Below are positions 8,375 to 17,164 of a stretch of 49,895 nucleotides of DNA, one piece after another. A model generated the notes under the pieces. It was not told the origin of the DNA. It saw only the letters and a list, made by a program, of their open reading frames with translations, and searched no databases. Position numbers and translations under genes: made by a program. Source of the DNA: JACPFV01 sp035526825 (GTDB lineage Bacteria > Pseudomonadota > Gammaproteobacteria > Nevskiales > Nevskiaceae); assembly GCA_035526825.1 (NCBI GenBank), contig DATLBT010000038.1:1-49895 (forward strand), written 5' to 3'. Position 1 is the first letter of the stretch; every line of letters starts with the position of its first letter.

Positions 8375-9798
8375 CGGCCGACCTTTCGGCGCCCTTCGTA
8401 GCGCTCGCGGGTGGCGGGGTCCAACTGGCGCTGCAGGGTGTGCATGGACTCGACCTTCTCGAGGCTGACATCGAACTCGACCGTGAGCGGCGTGCTGCGA
8501 CGGCCGTCGGTCGCGATCGCGACGGCCGAGAGTCGCAGCGGGCCCATGACGTGGACCGGCGCCGTGTACAGCGGCGAACCGCTGTCGACTGCACCGCCGC
8601 CGGTGGTGTAGACGATTGCGGCGGCGGGATCGCTGGCCTTCAGCGTGACGGTCAGCGGTTGCTCGAAAATGCCGCCCGCAGGGCTTGCGCGAAGTGTCAG
8701 GGGCGCCGAGCCGGGTGCAGCGTGTCCGGCAACGTAGCGCGCCATGGGGCTGGCGAGCTCGGACCGCGGGTCGCGCACGAAGCAGGTGGTGACCTTGCCG
8801 GCCTGCAGCGTGACTTCGGTTTCAGCCGGCGTCGCCAGAGTGGGGTAGTCGCCGCCGGCGGTGCAGTGCACGCGCGTTTCGGCGGGTTCGGCCCGCAGCG
8901 TGTCGCCGTGGCGAACCAGCGTCGGCGGCTCGGCCATGGGCAACGGCTCCGGGGCGCGCCGGAGGAATTCCAGCATGGCCTCCAGCGGCCCTTCCTCGCG
9001 CGGCAGCTCCAAGTGGTCGTAGTACCCTCCTCGCTCGACGTTGTATGCCAGGTTGAACGCGCCCTCGAGGGCGCTGCTGTGCTCGAACGGTGGCGGAAAC
9101 AGCACGTCGTAATTGCCGGTGCCGTCGTAGATCGTCATGTAGCGCGTCGGGCCCGGCGTTTCGCCGCCGCGGTTGAGTTGCGCAAGCCACGGGCTGTTGG
9201 GCGCAAGCTCGAACGACACCACGCGATTCTGGCCGCGCGAGTCGGGCCACGCCGCCCACACGCCGTCGTTGGCGCCGCAGGCGCCGATGAAGTTGCGGAC
9301 CTTGTGCCAGCTGTTGGTCTGCTTCATCCACTGGCGCACCAGCGTGACGCCGAGCGAATGCGCGACGATGTCGACCTGGTGAATGCGGCGCCCGGACTTC
9401 TTCGACAAGTGCTCCATCACGCTCGTGACGATGCGGTCCACGCTCGCCACCGACAAGTCGTTGCTGTCGAAGTAGCGCACGTTGTCCCAGCCGTAGCCGA
9501 GCGACCACAGCTCGTCGCGTGTGTAACCCGCCTGCAAAAAGTGCGCGCGCGCCGGCAGCCAGTACCGCGCGGACACCGTGTTGCCGTGGATGAAAATCAC
9601 CGGCGTGCGCTGCACGCCACCACCGCCTCCCCCGAAGCCAGGCATGGGCTGGTTGGTCTCGGCGGAAATCGGCGGCGTGAAGTCGGCGGGGAATTCGCGC
9701 AGCGCGGGCGGATCGATGCCGACCTTGGGCAACAACCATTCGCGTGGCGCACAGGCCGCAACGGCAAGGCAAAGCGCCACCGCAAGCGCGCGCGTCAT
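8371..9798 (-). CDS. Exported alpha/beta-hydrolase with C-terminal CHB_HEX_C-like domain
   Basis: The 475-residue protein has an N-terminal export signal ending in Ala-Ala-Cys-Ala, possibly a lipobox with Cys16. The hydrolase domain follows: oxyanion segment PVIFIHGNTVSARYW, a nucleophile elbow Ala-His-Ser-Leu-Gly, and a candidate His in YYDHLELP. The C-terminal 110 residues (PAGGIFEQPLTVTL, then IVYTT) resemble the small beta domain found at the end of chitobiases and other secreted hydrolases. A lipase or polyester depolymerase is likely; some of the core recalls PhaZ7-type depolymerases, which together with a neighbouring PhaB is suggestive only. Both ends overlap neighbours by 4 bp. Confidence 0.8.
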   Translation of the reverse strand: MTRALAVALCLAVAACAPREWLLPKVGIDPPALREFPADFTPPISAETNQPMPGFGGGGGGVQRTPVIFIHGNTVSARYWLPARAHFLQAGYTRDELWSLGYGWDNVRYFDSNDLSVASVDRIVTSVMEHLSKKSGRRIHQVDIVAHSLGVTLVRQWMKQTNSWHKVRNFIGACGANDGVWAAWPDSRGQNRVVSFELAPNSPWLAQLNRGGETPGPTRYMTIYDGTGNYDVLFPPPFEHSSALEGAFNLAYNVERGGYYDHLELPREEGPLEAMLEFLRRAPEPLPMAEPPTLVRHGDTLRAEPAETRVHCTAGGDYPTLATPAETEVTLQAGKVTTCFVRDPRSELASPMARYVAGHAAPGSAPLTLRASPAGGIFEQPLTVTLKASDPAAAIVYTTGGGAVDSGSPLYTAPVHVMGPLRLSAVAIATDGRRSTPLTVEFDVSLEKVESMHTLQRQLDPATRERYEGRRKVGR

Positions 9799-11003
9799 GG
9801 CGCCCAGAAGAGATACACGAAGCGCAACTCGAGGAATGGCGAGGCCGAGACCGCCGCCGCTTCTTGTACGCCGTATTGCTTCGACGGCCGATCGACCGCC
9901 ACGGTGGTGTTCCCGCGCGTGTAGCCGCCGTTGTTGTCGGGAACGGCGTTGTAGACGTCGAGCAGCGCCGTGATCTGGCTGCCATGCCCGGCGATCGGCT
10001 GCGCTACGCGGATCTGGAACACCGAAGAAGTCCGGTAGATGTAGTAAATCCCGGCCGTCAGCAGGGTGCCGTCGATGCCCTTGTCCTCGTAAGGGCCCGG
10101 TTTCGACTGCACGAAGAAACGGTTCGTGGAGTTGCATTCCGGACCGTTGCGATCGATGCCCAGCAGGATGCAGTTGTCTTCCGCATTCACCGGTTCCTCG
10201 TTGCTGATGTTCACCTTTTCGTAGCGATTCGGGCCCACGGACTCGCGGTAGCCGTAGCCGACGTCGAAGAACCAGTGCTCGGTGAATTTCCAGGCGACGT
10301 TGACTTCGTAATTGCGCCAGTTGGCGATATCGGTCGGCGTGAGGCCCAGGAACGAAGGTTTGTCGTTGTCGCCGTTGAACTGATAGGCAAAGGTGCCATC
10401 GATCCACAGCCGGCCCCACAGCTTGGAGTGGAATGCGAACTGCGGGATCACGCTCCAGTAATTCGTGCCGATGTTGAGGACCGCGTCGGTGTCGTAGCGG
10501 CCGACTGGCGCCTTCACCGTCGTCGCGAGCAAGCCGTTGAACTGCAGCGGGCCGAAGCGGTGCTCGTCGCCATAAACGCCGCACAAGCCGAACGCGTCTC
10601 CCGGCCCGTTGCCGCCGGCTTTGGCGCCGAACACGCGGGTGCGGTCGCCAACCTGCTCGGTGTTCTGCTGGTAGCCGAGCACGCCGATGACGCGGCAGAA
10701 CTGCGGATGATCCTTGAGGTACCAGACGCTGGTGTCGCGGAACACGTTGCCGACCCACAGGTACTTGAGCAGGGCGAGCGACGCATCGGTGCTGGCGCCG
10801 GCGGAGACGAACGGCTGGCCGATCTGGATCTTGTCGCCGTTTTCATCGTAGATGTGCTCGATCTCGGTGAGGATCAGCGTGGCCTCGGTGTACTGTCCCG
10901 GCGGCAAACGGCCGTACTCGGAAAGGTGCGGCGTGAAGACGATGCCGGCGTGTGCCGGCGCCGCCAGCAGCAGCAGCGCGGCGGTGCAGAACGTCCGCCT
11001 CAC
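9795..11003 (-). CDS. Outer-membrane beta-barrel protein, Phenol_MetA_deg-like transporter
   Basis: A signal peptide (MRRTFCTAALLLLAAPAHA) is followed by about 380 residues of alternating hydrophobic strands ending in an aromatic residue pattern (FVYLFWAP). The segment with Val-Leu-Asn-Ile-Gly-Thr-Asn-Tyr-Trp and the following strands are typical of the Phenol_MetA_deg family of outer-membrane proteins found in aromatic and hydrophobic compound degradation clusters. The GTG at 11003 overlaps the upstream stop (GTGA) as at most other junctions of the operon and gives a clean signal peptide; ATG 11021 is the alternative. It probably forms a pore for the operon's substrate. Confidence 0.75.
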   Translation of the reverse strand: MRRTFCTAALLLLAAPAHAGIVFTPHLSEYGRLPPGQYTEATLILTEIEHIYDENGDKIQIGQPFVSAGASTDASLALLKYLWVGNVFRDTSVWYLKDHPQFCRVIGVLGYQQNTEQVGDRTRVFGAKAGGNGPGDAFGLCGVYGDEHRFGPLQFNGLLATTVKAPVGRYDTDAVLNIGTNYWSVIPQFAFHSKLWGRLWIDGTFAYQFNGDNDKPSFLGLTPTDIANWRNYEVNVAWKFTEHWFFDVGYGYRESVGPNRYEKVNISNEEPVNAEDNCILLGIDRNGPECNSTNRFFVQSKPGPYEDKGIDGTLLTAGIYYIYRTSSVFQIRVAQPIAGHGSQITALLDVYNAVPDNNGGYTRGNTTVAVDRPSKQYGVQEAAAVSASPFLELRFVYLFWAP

Positions 11004-12211
11004 CGTTCGCAGCCGGTGCATGTGAAAGTGTCCCCGAGGCCGAAGTTGTGGGTGACCAGCAACAGCAGCCGGCCGGAGCTGTAGCTGCGCGCAGGTCCGA
11101 GGCCGTCGACGTGCACGCTGCCGGCCGGCGCGGTGGTGCAGTTGGGTGCGCCGACCTTGCAACCCGCGGGCGTGTGCTCGTTGTAGGGCAGGTCAAATTC
11201 GCCGCTCTGGCCCGCTACCGGCTTCACGAAGTGCAGGGCGGCGAGCCAGCGCTGCGTGACGAACCAGTTCAGCGACACGCCAACCGTGTCCAGCGACGTG
11301 CCCTGGTCAAAATAATTTCCCGACGCGGGCACCATGCTGGTCGTTGCTCCCGGCGCCGGCGGGTTCGGCGCGAAGCGCGGGTTCTCGTACATGTTGGGCT
11401 CGCCTTCGCGTCGGGTGGCGAACGCCGCCAGATACAGGCCGTTCGCGGCGCGGTGCGCGAGGCTGAGGTCGACAAAGCGGTCGTCGCCCTGTTGTGTCGG
11501 CATTTGGCGGCCGAAGGCCGCGTCATAGTTCTGGAAGTACTCACGCCAGGCGACTCCAAGGTCGACAAAGGCGCCGGCCCACGGCTGCCAGTGAGCACCG
11601 ATGCGGCCTTGCGCCCAGGCCGTGTTGCTGCCGGCGCTGATCGGGGCGTCGCGGTTGTAGGCGCCGTACGGCAAGTTTCCGGCGGTGGTCGCGACGATCG
11701 CGAACGGCGCGCTCCGGCGCTCGCGCCATTGTGAAGCCGGCGACCCCACGAGGTAGCTGCCGAACTCGAGCGTCAGGTCGCCGTTGCCGCTGCCTTCGTT
11801 TTCAAGGCGGTCGGCCTCGGTCGAAGCGTCGTCGGATCGATCCGCCGCGAAACGGCCCAGCTCGCCGTCGGTGCGCGTGTCGGTGTACGAGAAGCCGACG
11901 CGTGCGAAGTGCGTGCGGCTCGACACGAACGGCAGGCCGTAGCTTTCGAACAGCGGGAAATGCCAGCTGAAGGCGCCGAGCAGCGTCTTTTCGGGGAACG
12001 CAGTTTGCCCGCCTGCGCTGGGCACGGCCGAGTCGCGCTTGATGCCCTGCTGGTCGAACACGCCGTCGCGCGCGTCCTGCAGGTAGCCGCCGTTGAAATA
12101 CATGCCCGGGTAGAGCGGCATGTAGCGCGCGAACTGAGGCACTGCGTCCTGCGCCTGTGCCTGTGCAGCGCACGTGACGAACAGAAACAGCGTGGCGATA
12201 ACGCGGCTCAT
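11000..12211 (-). CDS. Outer-membrane beta-barrel-like protein
   Basis: The 403-residue protein has a signal peptide (cleavage likely after Ala-Gln-Ala-Gln-Ala) and then amphipathic strands rich in Tyr, Trp, Phe and Gly. It looks like a second outer-membrane barrel, distantly related to the next gene product. The C-terminus is odd: after the strand with THNFGLGD it ends Cys-Thr-Gly-Cys-Glu-Arg, and two further cysteines lie about 40 residues earlier. No precise family can be named. It overlaps both neighbours by 4 bp and most likely shares their transport role. Confidence 0.65.
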   Translation of the reverse strand: MSRVIATLFLFVTCAAQAQAQDAVPQFARYMPLYPGMYFNGGYLQDARDGVFDQQGIKRDSAVPSAGGQTAFPEKTLLGAFSWHFPLFESYGLPFVSSRTHFARVGFSYTDTRTDGELGRFAADRSDDASTEADRLENEGSGNGDLTLEFGSYLVGSPASQWRERRSAPFAIVATTAGNLPYGAYNRDAPISAGSNTAWAQGRIGAHWQPWAGAFVDLGVAWREYFQNYDAAFGRQMPTQQGDDRFVDLSLAHRAANGLYLAAFATRREGEPNMYENPRFAPNPPAPGATTSMVPASGNYFDQGTSLDTVGVSLNWFVTQRWLAALHFVKPVAGQSGEFDLPYNEHTPAGCKVGAPNCTTAPAGSVHVDGLGPARSYSSGRLLLLVTHNFGLGDTFTCTGCER

Positions 12212-13704
12212 CGGGCCGCCCCACCCGCAACGATCGCTTGGGCGTGCGTCAGCCGTCGCAGCTCGACCTTGGCGACCTTGCCGGCGCCGGTGCGCGGCAA
12301 CGCGTCCATGAACACGAACTCGCCCGGCAGCTTGTAGCTGGCGAGCCGCTGCTTGAGTTCCAGGCGCAAGGTTTCGGCATCAAGCCGCGCGCCGGCGCGC
12401 GCGACCACGGCGGCGAGGCCGGTCTCGCCCCAGCGCGGGTGCGGCACGCCGATCACCGCGCATTCCGCGACGCCGCGGCATTGCGACAGCGCGGCTTCCA
12501 CCTCGGCTGGATAGACGTTCTCGCCGCCGGAGATGTACATCTCCTTGCGGCGACCGCAGATGAAGTGGCGGCCGTCGGCGTCGCGGCGCGCGAGGTCGCC
12601 GGTCCATAGCCAGCCGTCGCGAATCATCTCGCGCGTCGCGTCCGGCGCGCCGAAATACCCCGAGAACACTACCGGTCCGCGCAGTGTGAGTTCGCCGACG
12701 GTGCCGGCTGGCACCGCCGCGCCGTGCTCATCGCGAATCACCGCCTCGAGCAGGGGCATCGGGTGCCCGACGCTGTCGGGATGACGCGCGGCCTCGGCCA
12801 CGTCAATGGCGAAGCAGTTGACACCGCACTCTGTCATGCCGAAGCCAAGCTTGAAGCGCACGCCGCGCGCGGCGAACACCTCGCAAACCGGCGGCGGGCA
12901 GGGCGCGCCGCCGGTGATGGCGAAGCGCACGCGCGAAAGGTCCGCAGCGCCGAATTCCGCATGCGTCGCCAGCATCTGGAACATCGCCGGCACCATGAAC
13001 AGCACGCTGGCACCTTGCGCCGCGACGAGCTCGAGGTACTCGCCGGGCTCGAAATTTTCCATCCAGACAACCCGGCCGCCCGCGAACCACAGCGGCGTGG
13101 CCAGCACGTTGACTGCGGCATGGAACGCGGGCGTCGCCTGGATGGCGCAGTCGTCCTCGCGCAGGCCCCACGCCAGCACCGTGTTGGCGGCGTTGCCGAA
13201 AACCTGCCGGTAGGGAATCTGCGCGCCCTTCGGCGTGCCGGTGCTGCCGCCGGTGAGCAGGATCATCCAGGTGTCCGCTTCGTCTAGCGCGGGCGACGCG
13301 ATCGCGGGCGCAGGCTTGGCGAGCCATTCGGCGTAACGCTCGAGTGGCAGCAGGCGCCGCCCAAGACCTTCCGCTGACGCGAGGTTTGCGCGATCGTGCA
13401 GCACCAGCGCAGGCGTCAGCGCCTCGCCGATGGCGTGCTGCTCTGCACCCGACAGCCGATGGTTCAACGGCGCGAAAATGAACCCGAGCTTGGGTGCGGC
13501 GAGCAGCAGGTCGACGTGGGCCAGGTGGTTCAAGGCGAGGATCGACACGCGATCGCCGCGCCGCACGCCTTCGGCGTGCAACCGTGCCGCCAGCGTCGAC
13601 GCGCGCTGGTCCAGCTCGGCGTAGTTGAGCCAGCGACCGCGCCAGAACAGCGCCGGACGCTCGGGTGTGAGCCGGGCGCGCCAGCCTGCGAGGTCGGTGA
13701 TCAC
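12208..13704 (-). CDS. AMP-dependent acyl-CoA synthetase/ligase
   Basis: The 498-residue ANL-superfamily enzyme should activate a carboxylic acid with ATP and then form a CoA thioester. Signature motifs are present in order: P-loop LLTGGSTGTPKG (about residue 155), GMTECG (about 285), the hinge region with SGGENVYPAEVE, and the C-terminal catalytic Lys in GAGKVAKVELR. The GTG at 13704 overlaps the upstream stop (GTGA). The substrate cannot be read from sequence; with a KASIII-like enzyme, a hydrolase and barrel proteins it is probably a fatty, branched or aromatic acid. The frame is open far upstream, but that part lies over the KASIII gene. Confidence 0.92.
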   Translation of the reverse strand: MITDLAGWRARLTPERPALFWRGRWLNYAELDQRASTLAARLHAEGVRRGDRVSILALNHLAHVDLLLAAPKLGFIFAPLNHRLSGAEQHAIGEALTPALVLHDRANLASAEGLGRRLLPLERYAEWLAKPAPAIASPALDEADTWMILLTGGSTGTPKGAQIPYRQVFGNAANTVLAWGLREDDCAIQATPAFHAAVNVLATPLWFAGGRVVWMENFEPGEYLELVAAQGASVLFMVPAMFQMLATHAEFGAADLSRVRFAITGGAPCPPPVCEVFAARGVRFKLGFGMTECGVNCFAIDVAEAARHPDSVGHPMPLLEAVIRDEHGAAVPAGTVGELTLRGPVVFSGYFGAPDATREMIRDGWLWTGDLARRDADGRHFICGRRKEMYISGGENVYPAEVEAALSQCRGVAECAVIGVPHPRWGETGLAAVVARAGARLDAETLRLELKQRLASYKLPGEFVFMDALPRTGAGKVAKVELRRLTHAQAIVAGGAAR

Positions 13705-14711
13705 CGGTCGGCACCGCCCGGTGCGCGGTAGCGGACGCACATCGCATTCCAGACATAGCCGACGCCGGCGGTCATGAGCACGGCGACGTCGCCGTCGCGG
13801 AAGCGGCCCTGGTCGCGCGCGAGCTTGAGCGACAGCAACGGATCGACCTGCCCGATGTGGCCGTAATCCTGCAGGTAGATCGAGCGACCTACGGGGATTC
13901 CGAGCCGTGCCAACAACGCTTCGTGCGCGCTGCGCTTCATGTGCAGCACGGCGGCGTAGACCGCGTCCCGGGGGCGGATGCCCGAGCGTGCGCAGGCCTC
14001 CTCCACCACGTCCACGAAGTTGTCCATCGACTTTGTCTCGAGCCGCTCGCGCAAACCGGCCGGGTTGGGCACTTGCAGCCGGAACTCGGCGCTGTTGTGG
14101 CCGTTGAGTGGTGTGCGCGTTCCGCCGACCGGAACGATGACGTCCTCCGATAGCGAGCCGTCGGTGCGAAACGCCGAGCCCAGCACCTCGAAGCCCGGCC
14201 CGCCGCGCTTCATCACGGCAGCACCCCCGCCCGCGGCGAGGTTGTACAGGAAGCGGACATCCGGGTCGGTGTACGACACGAGGTCGCTGTTGCGATAGCC
14301 GCCGGCGATCAGCAGGGTTTCGGCTTCGGAGTTGAGGATGTCGCTGGCAAGGCGCAGCGCGAGGATGGTGGTGCCGCATTTCTGGCCGAGGTCGAAGGCG
14401 TAAGCGCGCGAGGCGCCGAGCACGTGTGCGGTCTGGATGCCGGCGGTCCACACCGGAAACTCCTTGTGTTCCTCGGTGATCGAGATGACGACGTCGAGCT
14501 GGTCGGCGGGAAGGCCCGCATCCTCGAGCGCGGCGCGCGCGGCGTGCACGCCCATCGCATTGGTGTGGTCGTCCGGACCGGGCACGGTCTTGCGCATGAC
14601 GCCGAGCTTCTCGCGCACCACCGACTCGGGCAGGCCCGAGGCCGACGCGATGTGCGCCGAATCGTGGAACATTTTCGGCAGGTAGATGCCGAGCCCGCTG
14701 ATGACCGCCAC
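13701..14711 (-). CDS. KASIII (FabH)-like ketoacyl synthase with altered triad
   Basis: The 336-residue thiolase-fold protein has Cys112 in Leu-Gly-Gln-Lys-Cys-Gly and His257 in Ala-Val-Leu-His-Met-Lys, both matching the FabH nucleophile and catalytic His. The position of the third residue (Asn in FabH, in the Gly-Asn-Thr motif) is His285 in Tyr-Gly-His-Ile-Gly-Gln. Normal condensation may therefore be changed; KASIII relatives with altered triads can act as acyltransferases. The start is GTG, three bases after the TetR stop. Place in the operon suggests acyl-CoA chemistry rather than housekeeping fatty-acid initiation. Confidence 0.85.
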   Translation of the reverse strand: MAVISGLGIYLPKMFHDSAHIASASGLPESVVREKLGVMRKTVPGPDDHTNAMGVHAARAALEDAGLPADQLDVVISITEEHKEFPVWTAGIQTAHVLGASRAYAFDLGQKCGTTILALRLASDILNSEAETLLIAGGYRNSDLVSYTDPDVRFLYNLAAGGGAAVMKRGGPGFEVLGSAFRTDGSLSEDVIVPVGGTRTPLNGHNSAEFRLQVPNPAGLRERLETKSMDNFVDVVEEACARSGIRPRDAVYAAVLHMKRSAHEALLARLGIPVGRSIYLQDYGHIGQVDPLLSLKLARDQGRFRDGDVAVLMTAGVGYVWNAMCVRYRAPGGADR

Positions 14712-14714
14712 CCG

Positions 14715-15332
14715 CTAGCCCTTGCGCTTCGGGCCCATGCCCTCGGTGACGAGCTTCATGACCTCGTCGATGACTCCCGGTGGCGGCTGCTTTTTCTGCC
14801 ACAGGCACCATTTCATGCCGAGAAAATGGCCGACACCCATCATCGACCAGGCACGCGTGTCGGCATCGCCTTCGCTGAGTTCACCCTTGCGCGCGGCCGC
14901 GGCCAGCGCGGCGGCATAGCCCTCGGCCAATTTCTCGTAGTACTCGCGGAAAATCTGGGGATCGACGAATTGCGACTCCTGCACGATGCGATACAGGCCG
15001 CGATGCTTCGTGGTGAATTGCATGAACGCCTCCAGCCCCAGGCGCTCGGCTTCCAGCCGGCTGCCCGCCTTGGCGATCGCTTGCGACGCGTGCGCGCGCA
15101 GCTGGTGGCCGATGTCGCGCACCAGCGTCACGAACATCTCTTCCTTGCTGTGGAAGTAAAGGTAGAACGTGCCCTGCGCGATGTCGGCGCGCTGCGTGAT
15201 CGAACTGACCGAGGCGCCGTGATAACCCTTGGCACCGAACTCCTGCTCCGCCGCTATCAGCAGGCGGCGACGCGTGGCTTCGCCGCGCGCAGTGACGGGC
15301 TTGAGGGTGGCGGGGGCAGTGGGGGCGGGCAT
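14715..15332 (-). CDS. TetR/AcrR-family transcriptional regulator
   Basis: This is the first gene of the minus-strand operon and probably its local repressor. Residues 15-65 form the TetR helix-turn-helix (TRRRLLIAAEQEFGAKGY, then SSITQRADIAQGTFYLYF). The rest is a helical ligand-binding domain. The frame extends to GTG 15368 (217 aa), but ATG 15332 has GAGG seven bases upstream and leaves a typical short N-terminus (205 aa), so it is preferred; ATG 15347 is also possible. By analogy the ligand would be an acyl-CoA or pathway substrate. Confidence 0.88.
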   Translation of the reverse strand: MPAPTAPATLKPVTARGEATRRRLLIAAEQEFGAKGYHGASVSSITQRADIAQGTFYLYFHSKEEMFVTLVRDIGHQLRAHASQAIAKAGSRLEAERLGLEAFMQFTTKHRGLYRIVQESQFVDPQIFREYYEKLAEGYAAALAAAARKGELSEGDADTRAWSMMGVGHFLGMKWCLWQKKQPPPGVIDEVMKLVTEGMGPKRKG

Positions 15333-15424
15333 CAACGACCTCAACATGACTGGTGAATCAGGAGTCACGGAGCCTAGGCCCGCCCGGTGGGCGTGTCAAC
15401 GAAGCCGGCAGTGGCCGGCTTGAC

Positions 15425-17023
15425 TCAGTACGACGGAACCTTGACCACCGCGCCAGCCTTCAAAAGGTAGGCCTCGTCGAAGCCATTGAGCTGGCGCAGG
15501 GCATCGATGGTGGTGCGGTATTGCCTGGCGATGCTGGTCAGGCTCTGGCCGGGACGGACCTGGTGGGTCAGGAAATCGGTAACGCCAGGAGCCGGCGGTG
15601 CTGCGTCGTCCTTCGCTGCGGCGACCTTCAGCGTGCGCGCTCCGCCCCGCGGCGGGATCTTCAACACCTGGCCCGCGCGGATGAAGGTCTTGTTGCCAAT
15701 GCCATTGGCCTGCTTGAGATCAGTGACGCGCACGCCGTAGCGCCGCGCGATCGCGCCGAGGTTGTCGCCCTTCTGCACGCGATACCGCACGTAATAAAAG
15801 CGCTGCTGATCGAACCGCTGGCTGGCGTCGAGCGACAGGTAGGCGTTCATGAATTTCTCGCCCGCGCCAACCGGAACGCGGATCGAGGTCTGCGGCGGCA
15901 CGAATAGGCGGCCGTCGAGCACCTCGGGCCGGTATCCCGGGTTCAGCAGGCGGAACTGCGCGTCGTCGAGCCCGGCGCACTGCTGCAGCGCCGCGTACGA
16001 CACGTAATGCTGGATCTGCACCACGTCGAACTCGATCGGGTCGTGCTTTTGGATCTCGCCAAAATGGTCGCGGTGGTCCTGCTCGACGTCGATCGCGGCG
16101 AGGAACTCGGCGTAGAAGTTGCGCGAAGCAAAGCCGAAGCGGCGCCCATCCCAGCGCGCCAGCAGGTCCTCGAGGCTGTCGCCCTTGACCTCGCGCAAAC
16201 CCTTGGCGAGGCCGGCACGTCCGTGGTTGTAGGCGGTGATCGCGAGCGGCCAGTTGCCGAGCGCGGCGTAGTCTTCCTTGAGGTGGCGCGCGGCGGCCTG
16301 CGTCGAGGTCCATGGATCGCGGCGATCATCCACCGCCTCATCGAGGCGCATGTAGATGCGCGCCGACGACGGAATGAACTGCCACAGCCCGGCGGCGCCA
16401 ACCTTGGAATACGCCTCCACGTTGAACGACGACTCGACCAGCGGCAGGCGCGTCAGCAGGACCGGCAGTCCCTCCGCGGCGAAGATCGCCTCCATCTTGG
16501 GCAGGTACTGGCCGGAAACCTTCAGTGCGCGCTCGGTCTTCTCCTTCAAGCCGCGCTGGCTGCGGAACCGGCCCACCGCGTCCTTGTAGCGGTTGGCCCC
16601 GTCGACATCGGCGAGCAGGTCATGGAGCTTCTTTTCGTCGGCCGACATCTTCTCGGGCGTGGCACGCAGTGCATGCACCCGCTTGAGGTGCTTGTCGATC
16701 TCGCGCTTGGTCGCCACTTCGGCCCGCGATTGCGCGCGGCGCGCGGCGGCTGGCCCGAGGCGCACGGCGTCGTCGCGGAAGTCGAGCACCGCGTAAATCT
16801 TGTGCGGTTGATCCTGGAAATGGATCACGCTCTGGTACTCGGAGATCTTGCTGAAGGCGTCCGTCCAGAACGCGACGTTCGGGGCCAGCAGGACGGGGCG
16901 CGGAAACACCGCCCTCAGGTCGGTCGCCTGCACCGAAACGCCGGGCAATTCCGCATTGGCGAAAGCCGCTGAACCTGCCGTCAGGAGGGCAACCACACTG
17001 CATAAACGAACCGTTGCGCGCAT
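15425..17023 (-). CDS. mltD: Membrane-bound lytic transglycosylase D (SLT plus two LysM)
   Basis: The 532-residue exported protein should cleave the MurNAc-GlcNAc bond of peptidoglycan with 1,6-anhydro ring formation. A signal peptide spans about residues 1-23. The SLT domain holds the catalytic Glu197 in Pro-Leu-Val-Glu-Ser-Ser-Phe, followed by GLWQFIPSSARIY and AYNHG. Two LysM modules bind glycan strands at about 414-457 and 487-531. There is no lipobox, unlike E. coli MltD, so it is probably periplasmic. ATG 17023 follows a G-rich ribosome site; the long open frame upstream covers pip in antisense and is spurious. Confidence 0.93.
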   Translation of the reverse strand: MRATVRLCSVVALLTAGSAAFANAELPGVSVQATDLRAVFPRPVLLAPNVAFWTDAFSKISEYQSVIHFQDQPHKIYAVLDFRDDAVRLGPAAARRAQSRAEVATKREIDKHLKRVHALRATPEKMSADEKKLHDLLADVDGANRYKDAVGRFRSQRGLKEKTERALKVSGQYLPKMEAIFAAEGLPVLLTRLPLVESSFNVEAYSKVGAAGLWQFIPSSARIYMRLDEAVDDRRDPWTSTQAAARHLKEDYAALGNWPLAITAYNHGRAGLAKGLREVKGDSLEDLLARWDGRRFGFASRNFYAEFLAAIDVEQDHRDHFGEIQKHDPIEFDVVQIQHYVSYAALQQCAGLDDAQFRLLNPGYRPEVLDGRLFVPPQTSIRVPVGAGEKFMNAYLSLDASQRFDQQRFYYVRYRVQKGDNLGAIARRYGVRVTDLKQANGIGNKTFIRAGQVLKIPPRGGARTLKVAAAKDDAAPPAPGVTDFLTHQVRPGQSLTSIARQYRTTIDALRQLNGFDEAYLLKAGAVVKVPSY

Positions 17024-17164
17024 AGCCGAACCGCCCCCAATGAGTCGCCGGGATGCTAGCCCACCCCTGTGACACCGGCAACGCAATTCGTATCCATTTC
17101 CGGGGGACATGTATCCAACCTTGGTCGATGGTGCAGTTGAACTAACGCAGCCTGTTCGCGCACC

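Noticed and set aside
7643..14711. Assignment of the operon as oleABCD (olefin synthesis)
   Set aside because: The SDR is PhaB-type and short, the KAS motif differs from OleA, and the hydrolase is exported, so only the functional classes match.
13705..14811. Long N-terminal extension of the acyl-CoA ligase frame
   Set aside because: It overlaps the KASIII gene on the same strand and encodes no recognisable domain; the GTGA junction gives a normal start.
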